Part shown: positions 10,209 to 24,597 of the stretch, in pieces
How the letters are laid out: each line of letters begins with the position of its first letter
Numbering within the stretch: position 1 is the stretch's first letter
Source: Rahnella rivi
GTDB lineage: Bacteria; Pseudomonadota; Gammaproteobacteria; Enterobacterales; Enterobacteriaceae
Length of the DNA stretch: 33,113 nt
Direction of reading: 5' to 3'
Assembly: GCF_019049655.1 (NCBI RefSeq)
Contig: NZ_JAFMOX010000034.1
Location: 1 to 33,113 of the forward strand
The notes under the pieces: model-generated
Database searches by the model: none
What the model saw: the letters and a program-made list of their open reading frames with translations, nothing else
What the model was told of the DNA's origin: nothing
Position numbers and translations under genes: made by a program

Positions 10209-13200
10209 ATGGTTTACTCCTATACCGAGAAAAAACGCATTCGTAAGGATTTTGGTAAGCGTCCACAAGTTTTGGACATTCCCTTTCTCCTTTCTATCCA
10301 GCTTGACTCGTTCCAGAAGTTTATCGAGCAAGATCCGGAAGGCCAGCACGGTTTGGAAGCTGCATTCCGTTCTGTATTTCCTATCAAAAGCTACAGCGGC
10401 AATTCTGAGCTGCAATACGTTAGCTACCGTCTTGGTGAGCCAGTATTCGACGTTAAAGAATGCCAGATCCGTGGTGTAACTTTCTCCGCGCCATTGCGTG
10501 TGAAACTGCGTCTGGTTATCTACGAGCGTGAGGCACCAGAAGGTACGGTCAAAGACATCAAGGAACAAGAAGTCTATATGGGCGAAATTCCGCTCATGAC
10601 CGAAAATGGTACCTTTGTGATTAACGGTACTGAGAGGGTTATCGTATCTCAGCTTCACCGTAGTCCAGGTGTATTCTTCGACAGTGATAAGGGTAAAACC
10701 CACTCCTCGGGTAAAGTGCTGTACAACGCACGTATCATCCCTTATCGCGGTTCATGGTTAGATTTCGAGTTTGACCCGAAAGATAACCTGTTTGTACGTA
10801 TTGACCGTCGCCGTAAATTGCCAGCGACCATCATTCTGCGTGCATTAAGCTATACCACAGAGCAGATCCTTGACCTGTTCTTTGAAAAGGTGACTTACCA
10901 GATCCGCGACAACAAGTTGCAGATGGAGCTGGTACCTGAGCGCCTGCGTGGTGAAACAGCCTCGTTTGATATCGAAGCTGACGGCAAAGTCTATATCGAG
11001 AAAGGCCGCCGTATCACTGCCCGCCATATTCGTCAGCTTGAAAAAGACGACATTCAGCGCATCGAAGTTCCTGTTGAGTACATCGCAGGGAAAGTAGTTG
11101 CTAAAGACTACATCGACACCAATACCGGTGAGCTGATTGTTCCTGCGAATATGGAATTGTCTCTGGATTTACTGGCTAAACTGAGCCAGGCCGGACACAA
11201 AACCATTGAAACGCTGTTCACCAACGATCTCGACCATGGCGCGTACATGTCCGAGACAATCCGCGTCGACCCAACCAGCGATCGCCTGAGCGCGCTGGTT
11301 GAGATCTATCGCATGATGCGTCCTGGTGAACCACCAACGCGTGAAGCAGCTGAAACTCTGTTCGAGAACCTGTTCTTCTCCGAAGATCGTTACGACCTGT
11401 CTGCTGTAGGTCGTATGAAGTTCAACCGTTCTCTGCTGCGTGATGAAATCGAAGGTTCAGGTATCCTGAGCAAAGACGACATCATCCAGGTCATGAGAAA
11501 GCTGATCGGCATTCGTAACGGCCAGGGCGAAGTGGATGATATTGACCACTTGGGCAACCGTCGTATTCGTTCTGTCGGCGAAATGGCTGAAAACCAATTC
11601 CGTGTAGGTTTGGTTCGTGTTGAGCGTGCTGTTAAAGAGCGTCTGTCTCTTGGTGACCTCGATACACTGATGCCTCAGGACATGATCAACGCGAAGCCAA
11701 TTTCGGCTGCGGTGAAAGAGTTCTTCGGTTCAAGCCAGCTGTCACAATTTATGGACCAGAACAACCCGTTGTCTGAGATTACGCACAAACGTCGTATCTC
11801 TGCATTGGGCCCGGGCGGTTTGACCCGTGAACGTGCTGGCTTTGAAGTTCGAGACGTACACCCGACGCACTACGGTCGCGTATGTCCAATCGAAACGCCA
11901 GAAGGTCCAAACATCGGTCTGATCAACTCCTTGTCTGTGTATGCACAGACCAATGAGTATGGTTTCCTGGAAACCCCTTACCGCCGTGTGCGTGAAGGTA
12001 TGGTTACCGATGAAATTAACTACCTGTCTGCCATCGAAGAAGGCAACTTTGTTATCGCTCAGGCGAACTCCAACCTGGATGACGAAGGCCACTTCCTGGA
12101 AGATTTAGTCACTTGTCGTAGCAAAGGCGAATCAAGCCTGTTTAGCCGCGATCAGGTTGACTACATGGACGTTTCCACCCAGCAGATCGTCTCCGTTGGT
12201 GCTTCTCTGATTCCATTCCTGGAACACGATGACGCCAACCGTGCATTGATGGGTGCGAACATGCAACGTCAGGCAGTTCCAACTCTGCGTGCTGATAAGC
12301 CGCTGGTGGGTACTGGTATGGAACGTGCTGTTGCGGTTGACTCCGGTGTTACTGCCGTAGCTAAACGCGGTGGTACAGTTCAGTACGTTGATGCATCCCG
12401 TATCGTTATTCGTGTAAACGAAGATGAGATGAATCCAGGCGAAGCAGGTATCGACATTTATAACCTGACTAAGTACACCCGTTCTAACCAGAACACCTGC
12501 ATCAATCAGATGCCGTGTGTGAATCTGGGCGAACCAATCGAGCGCGGCGACGTGCTGGCAGATGGTCCGTCAACAGATCTGGGCGAACTGGCACTGGGTC
12601 AGAACATGCGTGTCGCGTTCATGCCTTGGAACGGTTACAACTTCGAAGACTCCATCTTGGTCTCCGAACGTGTAGTGCAGGAAGACCGCTTCACCACTAT
12701 CCATATCCAGGAACTGGCATGTGTGTCACGCGACACCAAGTTAGGGCCTGAAGAGATCACTGCAGACATCCCGAACGTGGGTGAAGCTGCACTTTCTAAA
12801 CTGGATGAATCCGGTATCGTTTATATCGGTGCTGAAGTGACCGGTGGTGACATTCTGGTTGGTAAGGTGACGCCTAAAGGTGAAACCCAGCTGACGCCAG
12901 AAGAGAAACTGCTGCGTGCGATCTTCGGTGAGAAAGCGTCTGACGTTAAAGACTCTTCTCTGCGTGTACCAAACGGCGTTTCCGGTACGATTATTGACGT
13001 TCAGGTCTTCACCCGCGATGGCGTGGAAAAAGACAAACGTGCGTTAGAAATCGAAGAAATGCAGCTGAAACAGGCTAAGAAAGACCTGACTGAAGAGCTG
13101 CAAATTCTGGAAGCCGGCCTGTTTGCACGTATCCAGTCTGCGCTGGTTGCTGGCGGTGTTGAAGCTGACAAGCTGGGCAAATTGCCTCGCGATCGTTGGT

Positions 13201-14237
13201 TAGAACTGTCACTGACTGACGAAGACAAACAGAATCAGTTGGAACAGCTTGCTGAACAGTACGACGAACTGAAATCCGAGTTTGAGAAAAAACTCGAAGC
13301 TAAGCGTCGTAAGATCACTCAGGGCGATGACCTGGCACCAGGTGTGCTGAAAATCGTTAAAGTGTATCTGGCCGTTAAACGTCAGATCCAACCTGGTGAC
13401 AAAATGGCAGGCCGCCACGGTAACAAAGGTGTTATCTCCAAGATCAACCCGATCGAAGATATGCCTTACGATGAAAACGGAACTCCTGTTGATATCGTAC
13501 TGAACCCGCTGGGCGTTCCATCACGTATGAACATTGGTCAGATTTTAGAAACCCACCTGGGTATGGCTGCGAAAGGTATTGGTGAAAAAATCAATGCCAT
13601 GCTGAAGAAACATGAAGAAGTTTCTAAGCTGCGCGAGTTCATCCAGCGTGCCTATGATCTGGGCGACGACGTACGTCAGAAAGTAGATCTGACCACCTTT
13701 ACCGATGACGAAGTATTGCGTCTGGCTGAGAACCTGAAAAAAGGTATGCCAATCGCAACACCAGTCTTCGACGGTGCGAAAGAGACAGAGATCAAGCAAT
13801 TGCTTGAAATGGGCGGAATCCCAACCTCTGGCCAGATCACACTGTTTGACGGCCGTACCGGCGAGCAATTCGAGCGCCAGGTTACCGTCGGCTACATGTA
13901 CATGCTGAAACTGAACCACCTGGTTGACGATAAAATGCACGCGCGTTCTACCGGTTCTTACAGCCTCGTTACTCAGCAGCCGCTGGGTGGTAAAGCTCAG
14001 TTCGGTGGTCAGCGCTTCGGTGAGATGGAAGTATGGGCACTGGAAGCATACGGTGCCGCGTATACCCTGCAGGAAATGCTGACTGTTAAGTCCGATGACG
14101 TGAACGGCCGTACCAAGATGTATAAAAACATCGTGGATGGCGATCACCGGATGGAACCAGGCATGCCGGAATCCTTCAACGTATTGTTGAAAGAAATCCG
14201 CTCTCTGGGTATCAACATCGAGCTGGAAGACGAGTAA
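10209..14237 (+). CDS. rpoB: RNA polymerase subunit beta
   Basis: Beta forms one pincer and half of the active centre of RNA polymerase. The product is 1342 residues, exactly the E. coli length, so E. coli numbering applies. The rifampicin region is wild type: Asp516 in FMDQNN, His526 in THKRR and Ser531 in ISALGPGG. The conserved C-terminal blocks are present: [12 protein letters not shown] near 1064, the [21 protein letters not shown] region, and the clamp-connecting end [12 protein letters not shown] 10209 follows GAGGAA and gives the family N-terminus [16 protein letters not shown]. Expression is set by the L10 promoter, the attenuator before the gene, and probably autogenous translational control. 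rpoC follows after 91 bases. Confidence 0.99.
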   Translation: MVYSYTEKKRIRKDFGKRPQVLDIPFLLSIQLDSFQKFIEQDPEGQHGLEAAFRSVFPIKSYSGNSELQYVSYRLGEPVFDVKECQIRGVTFSAPLRVKLRLVIYEREAPEGTVKDIKEQEVYMGEIPLMTENGTFVINGTERVIVSQLHRSPGVFFDSDKGKTHSSGKVLYNARIIPYRGSWLDFEFDPKDNLFVRIDRRRKLPATIILRALSYTTEQILDLFFEKVTYQIRDNKLQMELVPERLRGETASFDIEADGKVYIEKGRRITARHIRQLEKDDIQRIEVPVEYIAGKVVAKDYIDTNTGELIVPANMELSLDLLAKLSQAGHKTIETLFTNDLDHGAYMSETIRVDPTSDRLSALVEIYRMMRPGEPPTREAAETLFENLFFSEDRYDLSAVGRMKFNRSLLRDEIEGSGILSKDDIIQVMRKLIGIRNGQGEVDDIDHLGNRRIRSVGEMAENQFRVGLVRVERAVKERLSLGDLDTLMPQDMINAKPISAAVKEFFGSSQLSQFMDQNNPLSEITHKRRISALGPGGLTRERAGFEVRDVHPTHYGRVCPIETPEGPNIGLINSLSVYAQTNEYGFLETPYRRVREGMVTDEINYLSAIEEGNFVIAQANSNLDDEGHFLEDLVTCRSKGESSLFSRDQVDYMDVSTQQIVSVGASLIPFLEHDDANRALMGANMQRQAVPTLRADKPLVGTGMERAVAVDSGVTAVAKRGGTVQYVDASRIVIRVNEDEMNPGEAGIDIYNLTKYTRSNQNTCINQMPCVNLGEPIERGDVLADGPSTDLGELALGQNMRVAFMPWNGYNFEDSILVSERVVQEDRFTTIHIQELACVSRDTKLGPEEITADIPNVGEAALSKLDESGIVYIGAEVTGGDILVGKVTPKGETQLTPEEKLLRAIFGEKASDVKDSSLRVPNGVSGTIIDVQVFTRDGVEKDKRALEIEEMQLKQAKKDLTEELQILEAGLFARIQSALVAGGVEADKLGKLPRDRWLELSLTDEDKQNQLEQLAEQYDELKSEFEKKLEAKRRKITQGDDLAPGVLKIVKVYLAVKRQIQPGDKMAGRHGNKGVISKINPIEDMPYDENGTPVDIVLNPLGVPSRMNIGQILETHLGMAAKGIGEKINAMLKKHEEVSKLREFIQRAYDLGDDVRQKVDLTTFTDDEVLRLAENLKKGMPIATPVFDGAKETEIKQLLEMGGIPTSGQITLFDGRTGEQFERQVTVGYMYMLKLNHLVDDKMHARSTGSYSLVTQQPLGGKAQFGGQRFGEMEVWALEAYGAAYTLQEMLTVKSDDVNGRTKMYKNIVDGDHRMEPGMPESFNVLLKEIRSLGINIELEDE

Positions 14238-14263
14238 GTACTCGAATTCGCATTGATCACAGG

Positions 14264-14298
14264 GGCACCTGCCTGTTTAGCAATAGACAGCAGGTGCC
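14264..14298 (+). promoter_or_regulatory. Hairpin in the rpoB-rpoC spacer
   Basis: GGCACCTG/CAGGTGCC (14264-14271 with 14291-14298) continues through a one-base bulge into CTGT/ACAG, with a 10-base loop. There is no T-run, so transcription should continue. It may stabilise the mRNA or position the rpoC ribosome-binding site 30 bases downstream. Confidence 0.5.
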
Positions 14299-14328
14299 TA
14301 ACAGGTCTAACCCGACGGGAGCCAATCC

Positions 14329-17300
14329 GTGAAAGACTTACTAAAGTTTCTGAAAGCGCAAACTAAGACCGAAGAGTTTGATGCGATCAAAATTGCTCTG
14401 GCATCGCCAGACATGATCCGTTCTTGGTCTTTTGGTGAAGTTAAGAAGCCAGAAACCATTAACTACCGTACGTTCAAACCAGAACGTGACGGCCTTTTCT
14501 GTGCCCGTATCTTCGGACCAGTAAAAGACTACGAATGCCTGTGCGGTAAGTACAAGCGTTTAAAACATCGCGGCGTGATCTGCGAGAAGTGCGGCGTTGA
14601 AGTGACCCAGACTAAAGTACGCCGTGAGCGTATGGGCCACATCGAACTGGCTTCCCCGACTGCACACATCTGGTTCCTGAAATCGCTGCCATCGCGCATC
14701 GGTTTGCTGTTGGATATGCCACTGCGTGACATCGAACGTGTTCTGTACTTCGAATCCTATGTGGTTATCGAAGGCGGCATGACTAACCTCGAAAAACGCC
14801 AGATCCTGACTGAAGAGCAGTATCTGGATGCGTTGGAAGAGTTTGGTGATGAGTTCGACGCGAAGATGGGTGCGGAAGCTATTCAGGCCCTGTTGAAAAA
14901 CATGGATCTGGAAGCAGAGTGCGAGCAACTGCGTGAAGAGTTGAACGAAACTAACTCCGAAACCAAACGTAAAAAGCTGACCAAGCGTATCAAGCTGCTG
15001 GAAGCGTTCGTTCAGTCTGGTAACAAACCAGAGTGGATGATCCTGACCGTGCTGCCGGTACTGCCGCCAGACTTGCGTCCATTGGTTCCGTTGGACGGCG
15101 GCCGTTTCGCTACGTCGGATCTTAACGATCTGTATCGTCGCGTTATCAACCGTAACAACCGTCTGAAACGCCTGCTGGATCTGGCTGCGCCAGATATCAT
15201 CGTACGTAACGAAAAACGTATGCTGCAAGAAGCGGTAGATGCTTTGCTGGATAACGGCCGTCGCGGTCGTGCAATCACCGGCTCTAACAAGCGTCCGCTG
15301 AAATCTCTGGCAGACATGATTAAAGGTAAACAGGGTCGTTTCCGTCAGAACTTGCTGGGTAAACGTGTCGACTACTCTGGTCGTTCCGTTATCACCGTAG
15401 GTCCATACCTGCGTCTGCACCAGTGTGGTCTGCCGAAGAAAATGGCACTGGAACTGTTCAAACCGTTCATTTACGGCAAGCTGGAACTGCGTGGCCTGGC
15501 CACCACCATCAAAGCCGCGAAGAAAATGGTTGAGCGCGAAGAAGCTGTCGTTTGGGATATCCTGGACGAAGTTATCCGCGAACACCCGGTACTGCTGAAC
15601 CGTGCACCAACCCTGCACCGTTTGGGTATCCAGGCGTTTGAACCGGTTCTGATCGAAGGTAAAGCAATTCAGCTGCACCCGCTGGTTTGTGCGGCATATA
15701 ACGCCGACTTCGATGGTGACCAGATGGCTGTTCACGTACCGTTGACGCTGGAAGCTCAGCTGGAAGCGCGTGCGTTGATGATGTCTACCAACAACATCCT
15801 GTCACCTGCGAACGGCGAGCCAATCATCGTTCCTTCTCAGGACGTTGTATTGGGTCTGTATTACATGACCCGTGACTGTGTTAACGCCAAAGGCGAAGGC
15901 ATGGTTCTGACCGGTCCTAAAGAAGCTGAGCGTATTTACCGCGCCGGTTTGGCCTCTCTGCATGCGCGTGTCAAAGTGCGTATCACTGAAGAGATCAAAA
16001 ATACCGAAGGCGAAGTTACGCACAAGACGTCGATTATCGACACGACTGTAGGTCGCGCCATCCTTTGGATGATCGTACCTAAAGGTCTGCCGTTCTCCAT
16101 CGTCAACCAGCCTCTGGGCAAAAAAGCTATCTCCAAAATGCTGAACACCTGTTACCGCATTTTGGGCCTGAAGCCGACCGTTATTTTTGCTGACCAGATC
16201 ATGTACACCGGTTTTGCTTACGCTGCCCGTTCAGGCGCGTCAGTCGGTATCGATGACATGGTAATCCCTGCGAAGAAAGCAGAGATCATCGAAGAAGCAG
16301 AAACCGAAGTTGCTGAAATCCAGGAACAGTTCCAGTCTGGTCTGGTAACTGCTGGCGAACGCTATAACAAAGTGATCGACATCTGGGCTGCGGCCAACGA
16401 ACGTGTTGCTAAGGCAATGATGGAAAACTTGTCTGTTGAAGACGTCGTCAACCGTGACGGTGTTGTTGAACAGCAGGTTTCCTTCAACAGTATCTTTATG
16501 ATGGCCGACTCCGGTGCGCGTGGTTCTGCTGCACAGATTCGTCAGCTGGCCGGTATGCGTGGCCTGATGGCGAAACCAGATGGTTCCATCATTGAAACGC
16601 CAATCACCGCGAACTTCCGTGAAGGTCTGAACGTACTCCAGTACTTCATCTCTACTCACGGTGCGCGTAAAGGCTTGGCGGATACCGCACTGAAAACGGC
16701 TAACTCCGGTTATCTGACCCGTCGTCTGGTTGACGTGGCGCAGGATCTTGTTGTGACCGAAGACGACTGTGGAACTCACGAAGGCATCATGATGACTCCG
16801 GTCATCGAAGGTGGCGACGTTAAAGAACCACTGCGTGAACGTGTACTGGGTCGTGTGACTGCAGAAGATATCCTCAAGCCGGGTACGGCGGATATCCTGG
16901 TTCCACGTAACACCCTGCTTCACGAGAAGACGTGTGATCTGTTAGAAGAGAACTCCGTCGACAGCGTGAAAGTACGTTCAGTCGTAAGTTGCGAAACTGA
17001 CTTTGGTGTGTGTGCAAACTGCTACGGTCGCGACCTGGCACGTGGTCACATCATCAACAAAGGTGAAGCGATCGGTGTTATTGCAGCACAGTCCATCGGT
17101 GAGCCGGGTACCCAGCTGACGATGCGTACGTTCCACATCGGTGGTGCGGCATCTCGTGCGGCAGCAGAATCCAGCATTCAGGTTAAGAACACCGGTACCA
17201 TTAAACTGAGCAACCACAAGCACGTTAGCAACTCTAACGGCAAACTGGTTATCACTTCCCGTAACACTGAGCTGAAATTGATCGACGAATTCGGTCGTAC

Positions 17301-18552
17301 CAAAGAAAGCTATAAAGTGCCTTACGGTTCCGTGATGGGCAAAGGTGATGGCGCATCTGTTAACGGCGGCGAAACCGTTGCTAACTGGGATCCGCACACC
17401 ATGCCAGTTATCAGTGAAGTGAGTGGTTTCATTCGCTTTGCCGATATGGTTGATACTCAGACCATTACACGTCAGACAGATGACCTGACCGGTTTGTCTT
17501 CTCTGGTAGTTCTGGATTCTGCAGAGCGTACCGGTAGCGGTAAAGACCTGCGTCCGGCACTGAAAATCGTTGATGCTAAAGGCGACGACGTATTGATCCC
17601 AGGTACAGATATGCCTGCTCAATACTTCCTGCCAGGTAAAGCGATTGTTCAGCTGGAAGATGGTACGCAGATCCACTCTGGTGACACCCTGGCGCGTATT
17701 CCTCAGGAATCCGGCGGTACCAAGGACATCACCGGTGGTCTGCCACGCGTTGCTGACCTGTTCGAAGCACGTCGTCCGAAAGAGCCTGCAATCCTTGCTG
17801 AAATCAGCGGGATCATCTCCTTCGGTAAAGAAACCAAAGGCAAACGTCGTCTGGTAATTTCTCCGTTGGATGGCAGCGATGCTTACGAAGAAATGATCCC
17901 TAAATGGCGCCAGCTGAACGTGTTCGAAGGCGAAATTGTGGAACGTGGTGACGTCGTATCCGACGGCCCTGAGTCTCCGCACGACATTCTGCGTCTTCGT
18001 GGTGTTCACGCGGTTACCCGCTACATCACCAACGAAGTGCAGGAAGTTTACCGTCTGCAAGGCGTTAAGATTAACGATAAACACATCGAAGTTATCGTTC
18101 GTCAGATGTTGCGTAAAGGCACCATCGTTAGCGCTGGTGGCACAGACTTCCTGGAAGGCGAGCAGGCAGAAATGTCTCGCGTTAAAATCGCTAACCGTAA
18201 GCTGGAAGCTGAAGGCAAAATCACGGCAACATTCAGCCGTGACCTGCTCGGTATCACCAAAGCATCTTTGGCGACCGAATCCTTCATCTCCGCTGCGTCG
18301 TTCCAGGAAACCACGCGCGTTCTTACCGAAGCGGCAGTTGCCGGTAAGCGTGATGAACTGCGTGGCCTGAAAGAGAACGTTATCGTGGGTCGTCTGATCC
18401 CAGCCGGTACCGGTTACTCTTACCATCAGGAACGTGCTCGTCGTAAAGCACAGGGTGAAGTGCCAGTTGTACCGCAGGTAAGCGCGGATGAAGCAACGGC
18501 TAACCTGGCTGAACTTCTGAACGCAGGTTTCGGTAACAGCAACGACGAGTAA
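14329..18552 (+). CDS. rpoC: RNA polymerase subunit beta'
   Basis: Beta' carries the catalytic Mg2+ site of RNA polymerase. The 1407-residue product equals E. coli in length with no net indels. The first zinc site has Cys70, Cys72, Cys85 and Cys88 ([20 protein letters not shown] split across the window). The absolutely conserved NADFDGD is at 458-464, giving Asp460, Asp462 and Asp464. The second zinc site is Cys814 (DDCGTH) with Cys888, Cys895 and Cys898 ([12 protein letters not shown]). The trigger-loop region follows ([17 protein letters not shown], about 925). The start is GTG 14329, which aligns with the E. coli N-terminus [11 protein letters not shown] and has GGGAG upstream. A strong terminator ends the operon. 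Confidence 0.99.
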   Translation: MKDLLKFLKAQTKTEEFDAIKIALASPDMIRSWSFGEVKKPETINYRTFKPERDGLFCARIFGPVKDYECLCGKYKRLKHRGVICEKCGVEVTQTKVRRERMGHIELASPTAHIWFLKSLPSRIGLLLDMPLRDIERVLYFESYVVIEGGMTNLEKRQILTEEQYLDALEEFGDEFDAKMGAEAIQALLKNMDLEAECEQLREELNETNSETKRKKLTKRIKLLEAFVQSGNKPEWMILTVLPVLPPDLRPLVPLDGGRFATSDLNDLYRRVINRNNRLKRLLDLAAPDIIVRNEKRMLQEAVDALLDNGRRGRAITGSNKRPLKSLADMIKGKQGRFRQNLLGKRVDYSGRSVITVGPYLRLHQCGLPKKMALELFKPFIYGKLELRGLATTIKAAKKMVEREEAVVWDILDEVIREHPVLLNRAPTLHRLGIQAFEPVLIEGKAIQLHPLVCAAYNADFDGDQMAVHVPLTLEAQLEARALMMSTNNILSPANGEPIIVPSQDVVLGLYYMTRDCVNAKGEGMVLTGPKEAERIYRAGLASLHARVKVRITEEIKNTEGEVTHKTSIIDTTVGRAILWMIVPKGLPFSIVNQPLGKKAISKMLNTCYRILGLKPTVIFADQIMYTGFAYAARSGASVGIDDMVIPAKKAEIIEEAETEVAEIQEQFQSGLVTAGERYNKVIDIWAAANERVAKAMMENLSVEDVVNRDGVVEQQVSFNSIFMMADSGARGSAAQIRQLAGMRGLMAKPDGSIIETPITANFREGLNVLQYFISTHGARKGLADTALKTANSGYLTRRLVDVAQDLVVTEDDCGTHEGIMMTPVIEGGDVKEPLRERVLGRVTAEDILKPGTADILVPRNTLLHEKTCDLLEENSVDSVKVRSVVSCETDFGVCANCYGRDLARGHIINKGEAIGVIAAQSIGEPGTQLTMRTFHIGGAASRAAAESSIQVKNTGTIKLSNHKHVSNSNGKLVITSRNTELKLIDEFGRTKESYKVPYGSVMGKGDGASVNGGETVANWDPHTMPVISEVSGFIRFADMVDTQTITRQTDDLTGLSSLVVLDSAERTGSGKDLRPALKIVDAKGDDVLIPGTDMPAQYFLPGKAIVQLEDGTQIHSGDTLARIPQESGGTKDITGGLPRVADLFEARRPKEPAILAEISGIISFGKETKGKRRLVISPLDGSDAYEEMIPKWRQLNVFEGEIVERGDVVSDGPESPHDILRLRGVHAVTRYITNEVQEVYRLQGVKINDKHIEVIVRQMLRKGTIVSAGGTDFLEGEQAEMSRVKIANRKLEAEGKITATFSRDLLGITKASLATESFISAASFQETTRVLTEAAVAGKRDELRGLKENVIVGRLIPAGTGYSYHQERARRKAQGEVPVVPQVSADEATANLAELLNAGFGNSNDE

Positions 18553-18573
18553 TCGTCTTCTGTCGAAACGCAT

Positions 18574-18604
18574 AAAGCCGCTCCTTAGGGAGCGGTTTTT
18601 TTTT
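18574..18604 (+). terminator. rpoBC operon terminator
   Basis: The stem CCGCTCC/GGAGCGG (18578-18584 with 18589-18595), loop TTAG, has AAA before and nine T after. Confidence 0.93.
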
Positions 18605-18646
18605 GCCTGAAATCAGTGAAGATGATGTTGAGGGAGTCAAAGAGGT

Positions 18647-18683
18647 GCCGGAACAGGGTACTGGACAGATACTCTGTTCCGGC
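18647..18683. repeat. Long hairpin between rpoC and thiH
   Basis: The 14-bp arms GCCGGAACAGGGTA (18647-18660) and TACTCTGTTCCGGC (18670-18683) pair fully with one G-T, around a 9-base loop. On the plus strand TGTTTTG follows. It sits between convergent rpoC and thiH, 107 bases before the thiH stop, so it may end thiH transcription or be a dispersed palindromic repeat. The nearby 18695-18725 stretch is rich in GCCGG/GGCGCC. Confidence 0.6.
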
Positions 18684-18789
18684 TGTTTTGGAAGCAGCGC
18701 CGGGATGAATGGCGCCGGCCGGTTGCGAATGTGCAGCGGCAAACGCACAGTAATACTCCCGCCAGAGATGCGCGAGGGGCAAAAACGGT

Positions 18790-19968
18790 TTATGGAATTC
18801 GCATTCCTGAGAGATTACCGGTTTGCTTTCTACCGACATTTTCCTGCGAGGCGCGCCCCAAAAAACTGTCCCAGTCTTTCCACACCGGCTGAAGCCCTGC
18901 CAGAGTTAATGCGGCAGCCACACTTTGCGGCGAGCGATTGTCATGAGGCGCGAATTGTTCCAGTTCAGGATGATCGTCAGCATACCCGCCTGGCTGCGTT
19001 TTCGATCCGGCGCTGACGGTGTTGATCGCCAGTGGGATGACGTGATCGCGAAAGTAGGGCGATTCACGTGTCGACAAGGAAAGCTCGACGTCGGGAGCAA
19101 GCATCCTGAATGCGCAAATCAGTTGTACCAGCTGATTTTCTTCCAGCAGCGAGGCCGGTTCGATTCCGCCGGTACATGGGCGCAATCTCGGAAACGCCAC
19201 CGAATAGCGGCTTTGCCAGTAAGTTTGTTGCAGATACAACAAATGCTCCGCCACCATATAACTGTCTGTCCGCCAGTTTCCTGAAAGCCCGAACAGCGCG
19301 CCCAGCCCGATTTTATCGATTCCCGCCAGACCGAGCCGGTCCGGTGTTTCCAGCCGCCAGAAGAAATCCTGCTTCTGCCCGCGCAGATGATGCAAGGCAT
19401 ACGTCGGCGCGTGATAGGTTTCCTGATAAACCAGCACGCCGTCCAGCCCCAGCGTTTTCAGCTCGGCATATTCTTCCTGTTGCAGCGGCTGAACCTCGAT
19501 CATCAGCGAATCAAAATGACTTCTGATCGTGGGGAAATGACGGCGAAAATAGTCCATGCCGACTTTCCCTTTATGTTCGCCAGTGACCAGCAACAGATGT
19601 TTGAAGCCCAGCGCATTCAGCGCTTCACATTCCCGCCTGATTTCATCTTCATCCAGCGTTTTACGTTTGATTTTGTTGCTCATCGAAAAGCCGCAATACG
19701 TACATTCGTTGGCGCAAAGATTGGATAAATAGAGCGGTGCGAAGAAATTCACCGTATTGCCGAACCGCTGGCGCGTGAGCTGTTGCGCGCGTTGCGCCAT
19801 AGATTCGAGATAAGGCAGCGCTGCCGGAGAAATCAGCGCCATAAAATCTTCCCGGTCGATCTTATTCCGGCTAAGCGCCCGTTCGACATCACGTGTGGTT
19901 TTACTGTTGATACGCAGGGAAAGGTCATCCCAGTCGAGCGTTGACCAGACATCCGTAAAGTTGCTCAT
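18790..19968 (-). CDS. thiH: 2-iminoacetate synthase (tyrosine lyase), radical SAM
   Basis: ThiH cleaves tyrosine by a radical SAM reaction to dehydroglycine (2-iminoacetate) and p-cresol, supplying the C2-N fragment of the thiazole ring in anaerobic-type thiamine synthesis. The 392-residue product shows the [4Fe-4S] motif Cys85-x3-Cys89-x2-Cys92 ([11 protein letters not shown]), [12 protein letters not shown] near the C-terminus, and strong overall similarity to E. coli ThiH (377). The C-terminus runs about 15 residues past the E. coli end (after SFLGRASQ) with a basic, unconserved tail. The ATG overlaps the thiG stop by ATGA. It is the last gene of the thi operon; ThiH works in a complex with ThiG. 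Confidence 0.96.
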   Translation of the reverse strand: MSNFTDVWSTLDWDDLSLRINSKTTRDVERALSRNKIDREDFMALISPAALPYLESMAQRAQQLTRQRFGNTVNFFAPLYLSNLCANECTYCGFSMSNKIKRKTLDEDEIRRECEALNALGFKHLLLVTGEHKGKVGMDYFRRHFPTIRSHFDSLMIEVQPLQQEEYAELKTLGLDGVLVYQETYHAPTYALHHLRGQKQDFFWRLETPDRLGLAGIDKIGLGALFGLSGNWRTDSYMVAEHLLYLQQTYWQSRYSVAFPRLRPCTGGIEPASLLEENQLVQLICAFRMLAPDVELSLSTRESPYFRDHVIPLAINTVSAGSKTQPGGYADDHPELEQFAPHDNRSPQSVAAALTLAGLQPVWKDWDSFLGRASQENVGRKQTGNLSGMRIP

Positions 19969-20744
19969 GACGCCGCCTGCGCGGTTGTGAGGAAACCGGT
20001 CAGCGGGCTGGATGCGCTGGCGTGTCGCTGTCTGCCACCTAAACCGCTTTGTCTGGCGATCACGCCTGCCTCAACCGCCAGCCGGAAGGCTGTTGCCATC
20101 GCGACCGGATCGCCAGCGACGGCAATCGCGGTATTGACCAGTACCGCATCAGCCCCCATTTCCAGCGCTTCGGCAGCCTGGCTCGGCGCCCCAATTCCTG
20201 CGTCGACGACTACCGGAACCCGCGACTGCTCAATGATAATGTGCAGAAACTCGCGGGTTTGCAGCCCCTGATTGGAACCGATCGGCGCGCCGAGTGGCAT
20301 AACGGCGGCGCAACCCGCTTCCTCCAGACGCTTGCACAGCACCGGGTCCGCGCTGCAATACGGCAATACCACGAATCCCTGTTTCACCAACGTCTCTGCG
20401 GCTTTCAGCGTTTCAACGGCATCGGGCAGCAGATATTTTACATCGGGATGAATTTCCAGTTTTATCCAGTTCGTCCCCAGGGCTTCTCTTGCCAGTTGCG
20501 CGGCAAATACGGCTTCTTCTGCCGTTTTGGCCCCGGAAGTATTGGGCAGCAAACGGACACCAAGCTGTTGCAGCGGCGCAAGGATGTCATCTCCGCCACG
20601 GCGAAGGTCCACGCGTTTCATCGCCATCGTCACCAGCTGAGAACCGGACGCTGCCAGTGCCTGTTGCATCAGCGTGGCGCTGGCAAATTTTCCTGTTCCC
20701 GTGAACAGGTGCGAGGTGAAGGTAGTATCAGCAATTTTTAACAT
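19965..20744 (-). CDS. thiG: Thiazole synthase
   Basis: ThiG condenses 1-deoxy-D-xylulose 5-phosphate, the ThiS thiocarboxylate sulfur and dehydroglycine into the thiazole phosphate. It is a (beta/alpha)8 enzyme; Lys95 in [10 protein letters not shown] is the Schiff-base lysine. The phosphate-binding loops GAPIGSNQG and [22 protein letters not shown] are intact. I chose ATG 20744 (259 residues, MLKIADTTF, aligning with E. coli MLRIADKTF) rather than the open frame 13 codons further up. The chosen ATG has a GGAGG Shine-Dalgarno 5 bases away and starts one base after the thiS stop, while the longer version would overlap thiS. Confidence 0.96.
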   Translation of the reverse strand: MLKIADTTFTSHLFTGTGKFASATLMQQALAASGSQLVTMAMKRVDLRRGGDDILAPLQQLGVRLLPNTSGAKTAEEAVFAAQLAREALGTNWIKLEIHPDVKYLLPDAVETLKAAETLVKQGFVVLPYCSADPVLCKRLEEAGCAAVMPLGAPIGSNQGLQTREFLHIIIEQSRVPVVVDAGIGAPSQAAEALEMGADAVLVNTAIAVAGDPVAMATAFRLAVEAGVIARQSGLGGRQRHASASSPLTGFLTTAQAAS

Positions 20745-20745
20745 G

Positions 20746-20946
20746 TCATCCTCCGGCAATGGCCTGAAAGAGCAATATTTCATCGCCGTCTTCCAGTAAG
20801 TGAGACGGCCAGCTTTCCCGCGGAATAATGACCTGATTAACCGCCAGCGCGCAGCCGGCAGGATTTAACGTCAGTTCACTGAGCAGGGTGAGTAGGGTGA
20901 GCGGCTGACTGAACAGATGTGATTCATCATTGACGAAAATGTTCAC
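20746..20946 (-). CDS. thiS: Sulfur carrier protein ThiS
   Basis: This ubiquitin-fold carrier of 66 residues ends in the obligatory Gly-Gly (QAIAGG). ThiF adenylates that end and it is then converted to a thiocarboxylate, the sulfur donor for ThiG. The start is GTG at 20946, overlapping the thiF stop as GTGA, so translation is probably coupled. The short N-terminal strand MNIFVNDE aligns with the family, and its length equals that of E. coli ThiS. Confidence 0.95.
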   Translation of the reverse strand: MNIFVNDESHLFSQPLTLLTLLSELTLNPAGCALAVNQVIIPRESWPSHLLEDGDEILLFQAIAGG

Positions 20947-21684
20947 GCGTGGCCTCCGCAGACGGCACAGCCGGATGACCGTGTAAGTTGCAGCGAACGC
21001 CAGTTTTGCGTTTTACCGTCGAACAGCCGCAGCTTCCCGTTCAATGTGCTGGGCAAACCCGCCAGTATTTTCAGGGCTTCCAGCGCCTGTAACGTGCCGA
21101 TGGTGCCAACGACCGGGCCAAGCACGCCGGAAGTGCGGCAGTTACGCTGCACAGTTTCCCGATCCGGATAGAGACAGGCATAACAGCCATGCGCGTAGGG
21201 TGTCTGAATGACCAGTAACTGCCCGCTGAATCCGACGGCACTGCCGCTGATTAACGTTTTGCCGGTATCCACGCAGGCTTTGTTGACCGCATGTCGGGTT
21301 TCCATGTTGTCGCTGCAATCCAAAACGACATCGGCACCCGCTACGGCCTGCTGCAATGCCTCCCCGGTCAGCCTTTGAGTGAGAGCAATGATTTCACATA
21401 ACGGATTAAGGCGTAGCAATTCGCGCTTTGCCACTGTGGCTTTGGGCTGATCCAGATCTGCCGTACGGTAAAGAATTTGTCTTTGCAGATTAGTGAGATG
21501 GACCTGATCGTCATCGGCCAGAAACAGCGTGCCCACGCCCGCCGCCGCCAGATACAAGGCGGCGGGAGAGCCCAAACCGCCAAGCCCGACAATCAGCACT
21601 TTAGCGGCCTGCAATTTTTCCTGCGCCTGCGGGCCGAATTCCTCCAGCATCAGCTGGCGGCTGTAGCGCATAAAGGCCCCATCG

Positions 21685-21692
<8 letters not shown>
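20943..21692 (-). CDS. thiF: Sulfur carrier protein ThiS adenylyltransferase
   Basis: ThiF, an E1-like enzyme, adenylates the ThiS C-terminus and takes part in sulfur transfer to it. In the 249-residue product the nucleotide loop GLGGLG is at 36-41 and [13 protein letters not shown] at about 60-72. The zinc cysteines are 170 and 173 (GCYACL) with 242 and 245 (GCAVCGG), and the conserved Cys185 is in NCRTSG. I chose ATG 21692 ([13 protein letters not shown], matching E. coli MNDRDFMRYSRQ). The open frame reaches 44 codons further up, but that part is out of family and would run deep into thiE. With this start the overlap with the thiE end is 8 bases. Confidence 0.95.
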
Positions 21693-24362
<2,670 letters not shown>

Positions 24363-24418
24363 TTAGCGCAGGCGACCTGATACAGGCTGATGCCAAATCG
24401 CGCAAAACGCATAACATT

Positions 24419-24534
24419 ACTCTTGTTCCCTTCGCGGGTACTAACCCGATCAGGTTCCGCGGATCCCGAATTAACGGTCTCAGCCTGGCGTAATCTCCGT
24501 GAGGAAAATTATGCGCTAGGCACTCCGACAAGAA
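24419..24534 (-). ncRNA. TPP riboswitch (THI element)
   Basis: Read on the minus strand the element begins CTTGTCGGAGTGCC. It has the CTGAGA core (plus-strand TCTCAG at 24478-24483) and the conserved GGGATCCGCGGAACCTGATC block, and closes with GCGAAGGGAACAAG, pairing with the 5' end. It sits 130 bases before thiC and is near-identical to the E. coli thiC riboswitch. No clear intrinsic terminator lies between it and thiC. Control is therefore probably by hiding the ribosome-binding site and by Rho, as known for E. coli thiC. Confidence 0.96.
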
Positions 24535-24539
24535 GCCTC

Positions 24540-24568
24540 AATATAGGAGGCCGATGATAAAACTACAA
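24540..24568 (-). promoter_or_regulatory. thiC operon promoter
   Basis: On the minus strand TTGTAG (plus 24563-24568) and TATATT (plus 24540-24545) are 17 bases apart, placing the transcript start at the 5' edge of the riboswitch. The position agrees well; the -35 is weak. A 5-bp ACCCT/AGGGT hairpin just upstream (about 24569-24583) could be a weak rsd terminator. Confidence 0.55.
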
Positions 24569-24597
24569 CCCTTCGCAGGGTCTAAACTTCAAACGGC

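Noticed and set aside
14560..15735. 391-codon minus-strand ORF opposite rpoC
   Set aside because: It is an antisense shadow of the conserved rpoC codons; Gln/Phe/His-rich translation.
16978..18573. 531-codon minus-strand ORF
   Set aside because: It lies wholly opposite rpoC. Long antisense frames are a by-product of the strong codon bias there; the His/Cys/Phe-rich composition is not protein-like.
18603..19016. 137-codon plus-strand ORF starting in the rpoC-thiH spacer
   Set aside because: It begins in the rpoC terminator tail and continues antisense to thiH; it has no ribosome-binding site.
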